A stretch of DNA of 5,964 nucleotides. Origin: Candidatus Kapaibacterium sp. (GTDB taxonomy: Bacteria; Bacteroidota; Ignavibacteria; Kapaibacteriales; Kapaibacteriaceae). Shown here piece after piece: positions 5,577 to 5,964 of the stretch. Both the position numbers and the translations under genes were made by a program. The notes below the pieces were generated by a model. It had not been told where the DNA came from and ran no database searches. It saw nothing but the letters and a program-made list of their open reading frames with translations. The DNA lies in contig JAURNF010000198.1 of the NCBI GenBank assembly GCA_030830285.1, positions 1 through 5,964 on the forward strand, in the 5' to 3' direction. Numbering within the stretch: the first letter of the stretch is position 1; every line of letters begins with the position of its first letter.

Positions 5577-5964
5577 GTAATCATGCCTGCGTGCGATTGA
5601 TCCTCGGTGATCAACTGAATCCGAATCACTCGTGGTTTGCGACAGTCGATCCGTCAGTGTTGTATGTGTTGATGGAAGTGCGCAGCGAAACTGATTACGT
5701 GCGACATCATGCGCAGAAGGTACTGGCAATCTTTGCTGCGATGCGTCGCTTTGCAGACACCCTCCGCGCACGGGGTCATGCCGTGCGCTATATCCGCATT
5801 GGCGATCCCGATAACCTTCACACGCTGCGCGACAACATCGCGATGGTGATGCAGGAGTGTGGTGCCACGACGTGCGAACACATGCAGCCCGATGAGTGGC
5901 GCGTTGATCAACACCTTGGTCCGACGCAGTACACCACCGAGCACTTCCTCTCCGAACGCGATGA
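5573..5964 (+). CDS. FeS-BCP type photolyase / photolyase-related protein (N-terminal part only)
   Basis: The frame is open from ATG at 5573 to the window end, 130 codons plus two bases, so the C-terminal three quarters are outside. Recognisable family marks are LRLILGDQLNP-like VRLILGDQLNPNHSWF (7-22), MEVRSETDYVRHHAQK (34-49), AMRRFADTLRARGHAVRYIR (56-75) and QPDEWR (105-110). These belong to the deoxyribodipyrimidine photolyase-related family (PF04244). It includes iron-sulfur bacterial cryptochromes/photolyases such as Agrobacterium PhrB, which repairs (6-4) photoproducts using FAD, a ribityllumazine antenna and a 4Fe-4S cluster. The part seen is the N-terminal alpha/beta antenna-side domain. 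The FAD site and the four cluster cysteines lie beyond the window, so activity cannot be judged. The start overlaps the previous stop (ATGA, 5573-5576), indicating coupling with the DASH-type gene. Confidence 0.87.
   Translation, partial: MSNHACVRLILGDQLNPNHSWFATVDPSVLYVLMEVRSETDYVRHHAQKVLAIFAAMRRFADTLRARGHAVRYIRIGDPDNLHTLRDNIAMVMQECGATTCEHMQPDEWRVDQHLGPTQYTTEHFLSERD

Overview
The window holds six protein-coding genes in two divergent blocks, and almost every base is coding. No RNA gene, mobile element or CRISPR array is visible. Base composition is moderately GC-rich. The two secreted proteins have short signal peptides ending in ...SAQ or ...FAQ, and the membrane protein is of the DUF4153 type. 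This suggests a Gram-negative of the Bacteroidota/Chlorobi/Kapabacteria neighbourhood, but that placement is an inference with low to moderate confidence.

Left block, minus strand, read from 4283 down to 1: (a) a 289-residue secreted helical protein with TPR-like repeats (3414-4283); (b) a 510-residue polytopic membrane protein of the DUF4153 type (1842-3374); (c) a secreted tandem-repeat protein of at least 590 residues (1-1770), whose C-terminus lies beyond the window. Gaps of 39 and 71 bases on one strand suggest an operon of envelope proteins. The last protein is the most unusual of the three. After the signal peptide it is built of modules of about 75-90 residues resembling DUF5666-like beta-barrel repeats. 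Each of the first six modules carries one cysteine mid-module and one at its end, usually 38 residues apart.

Right block, plus strand, read from 4339 to the window end: (d) a 45-residue DUF2256 zinc-ribbon-like protein; (e) a 367-residue DASH-type cryptochrome/photolyase; (f) the N-terminal 130 residues of an FeS-BCP type photolyase (deoxyribodipyrimidine photolyase-related family). Each junction is an ATGA start/stop overlap, so the three are very probably co-transcribed and translationally coupled. This looks like a light-dependent DNA-repair or photoreceptor cassette. The DASH-like protein is odd: its FAD-binding domain looks complete, but its N-terminal antenna domain lacks roughly 35-45 residues compared with the family pattern.

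The blocks are separated by only 55 bases (4284-4338), which must hold both promoters unless they extend into the coding regions. The best candidate for something undescribed is the coupled DUF2256 / shortened DASH / FeS-BCP cassette, followed by the cysteine-paired repeat protein.
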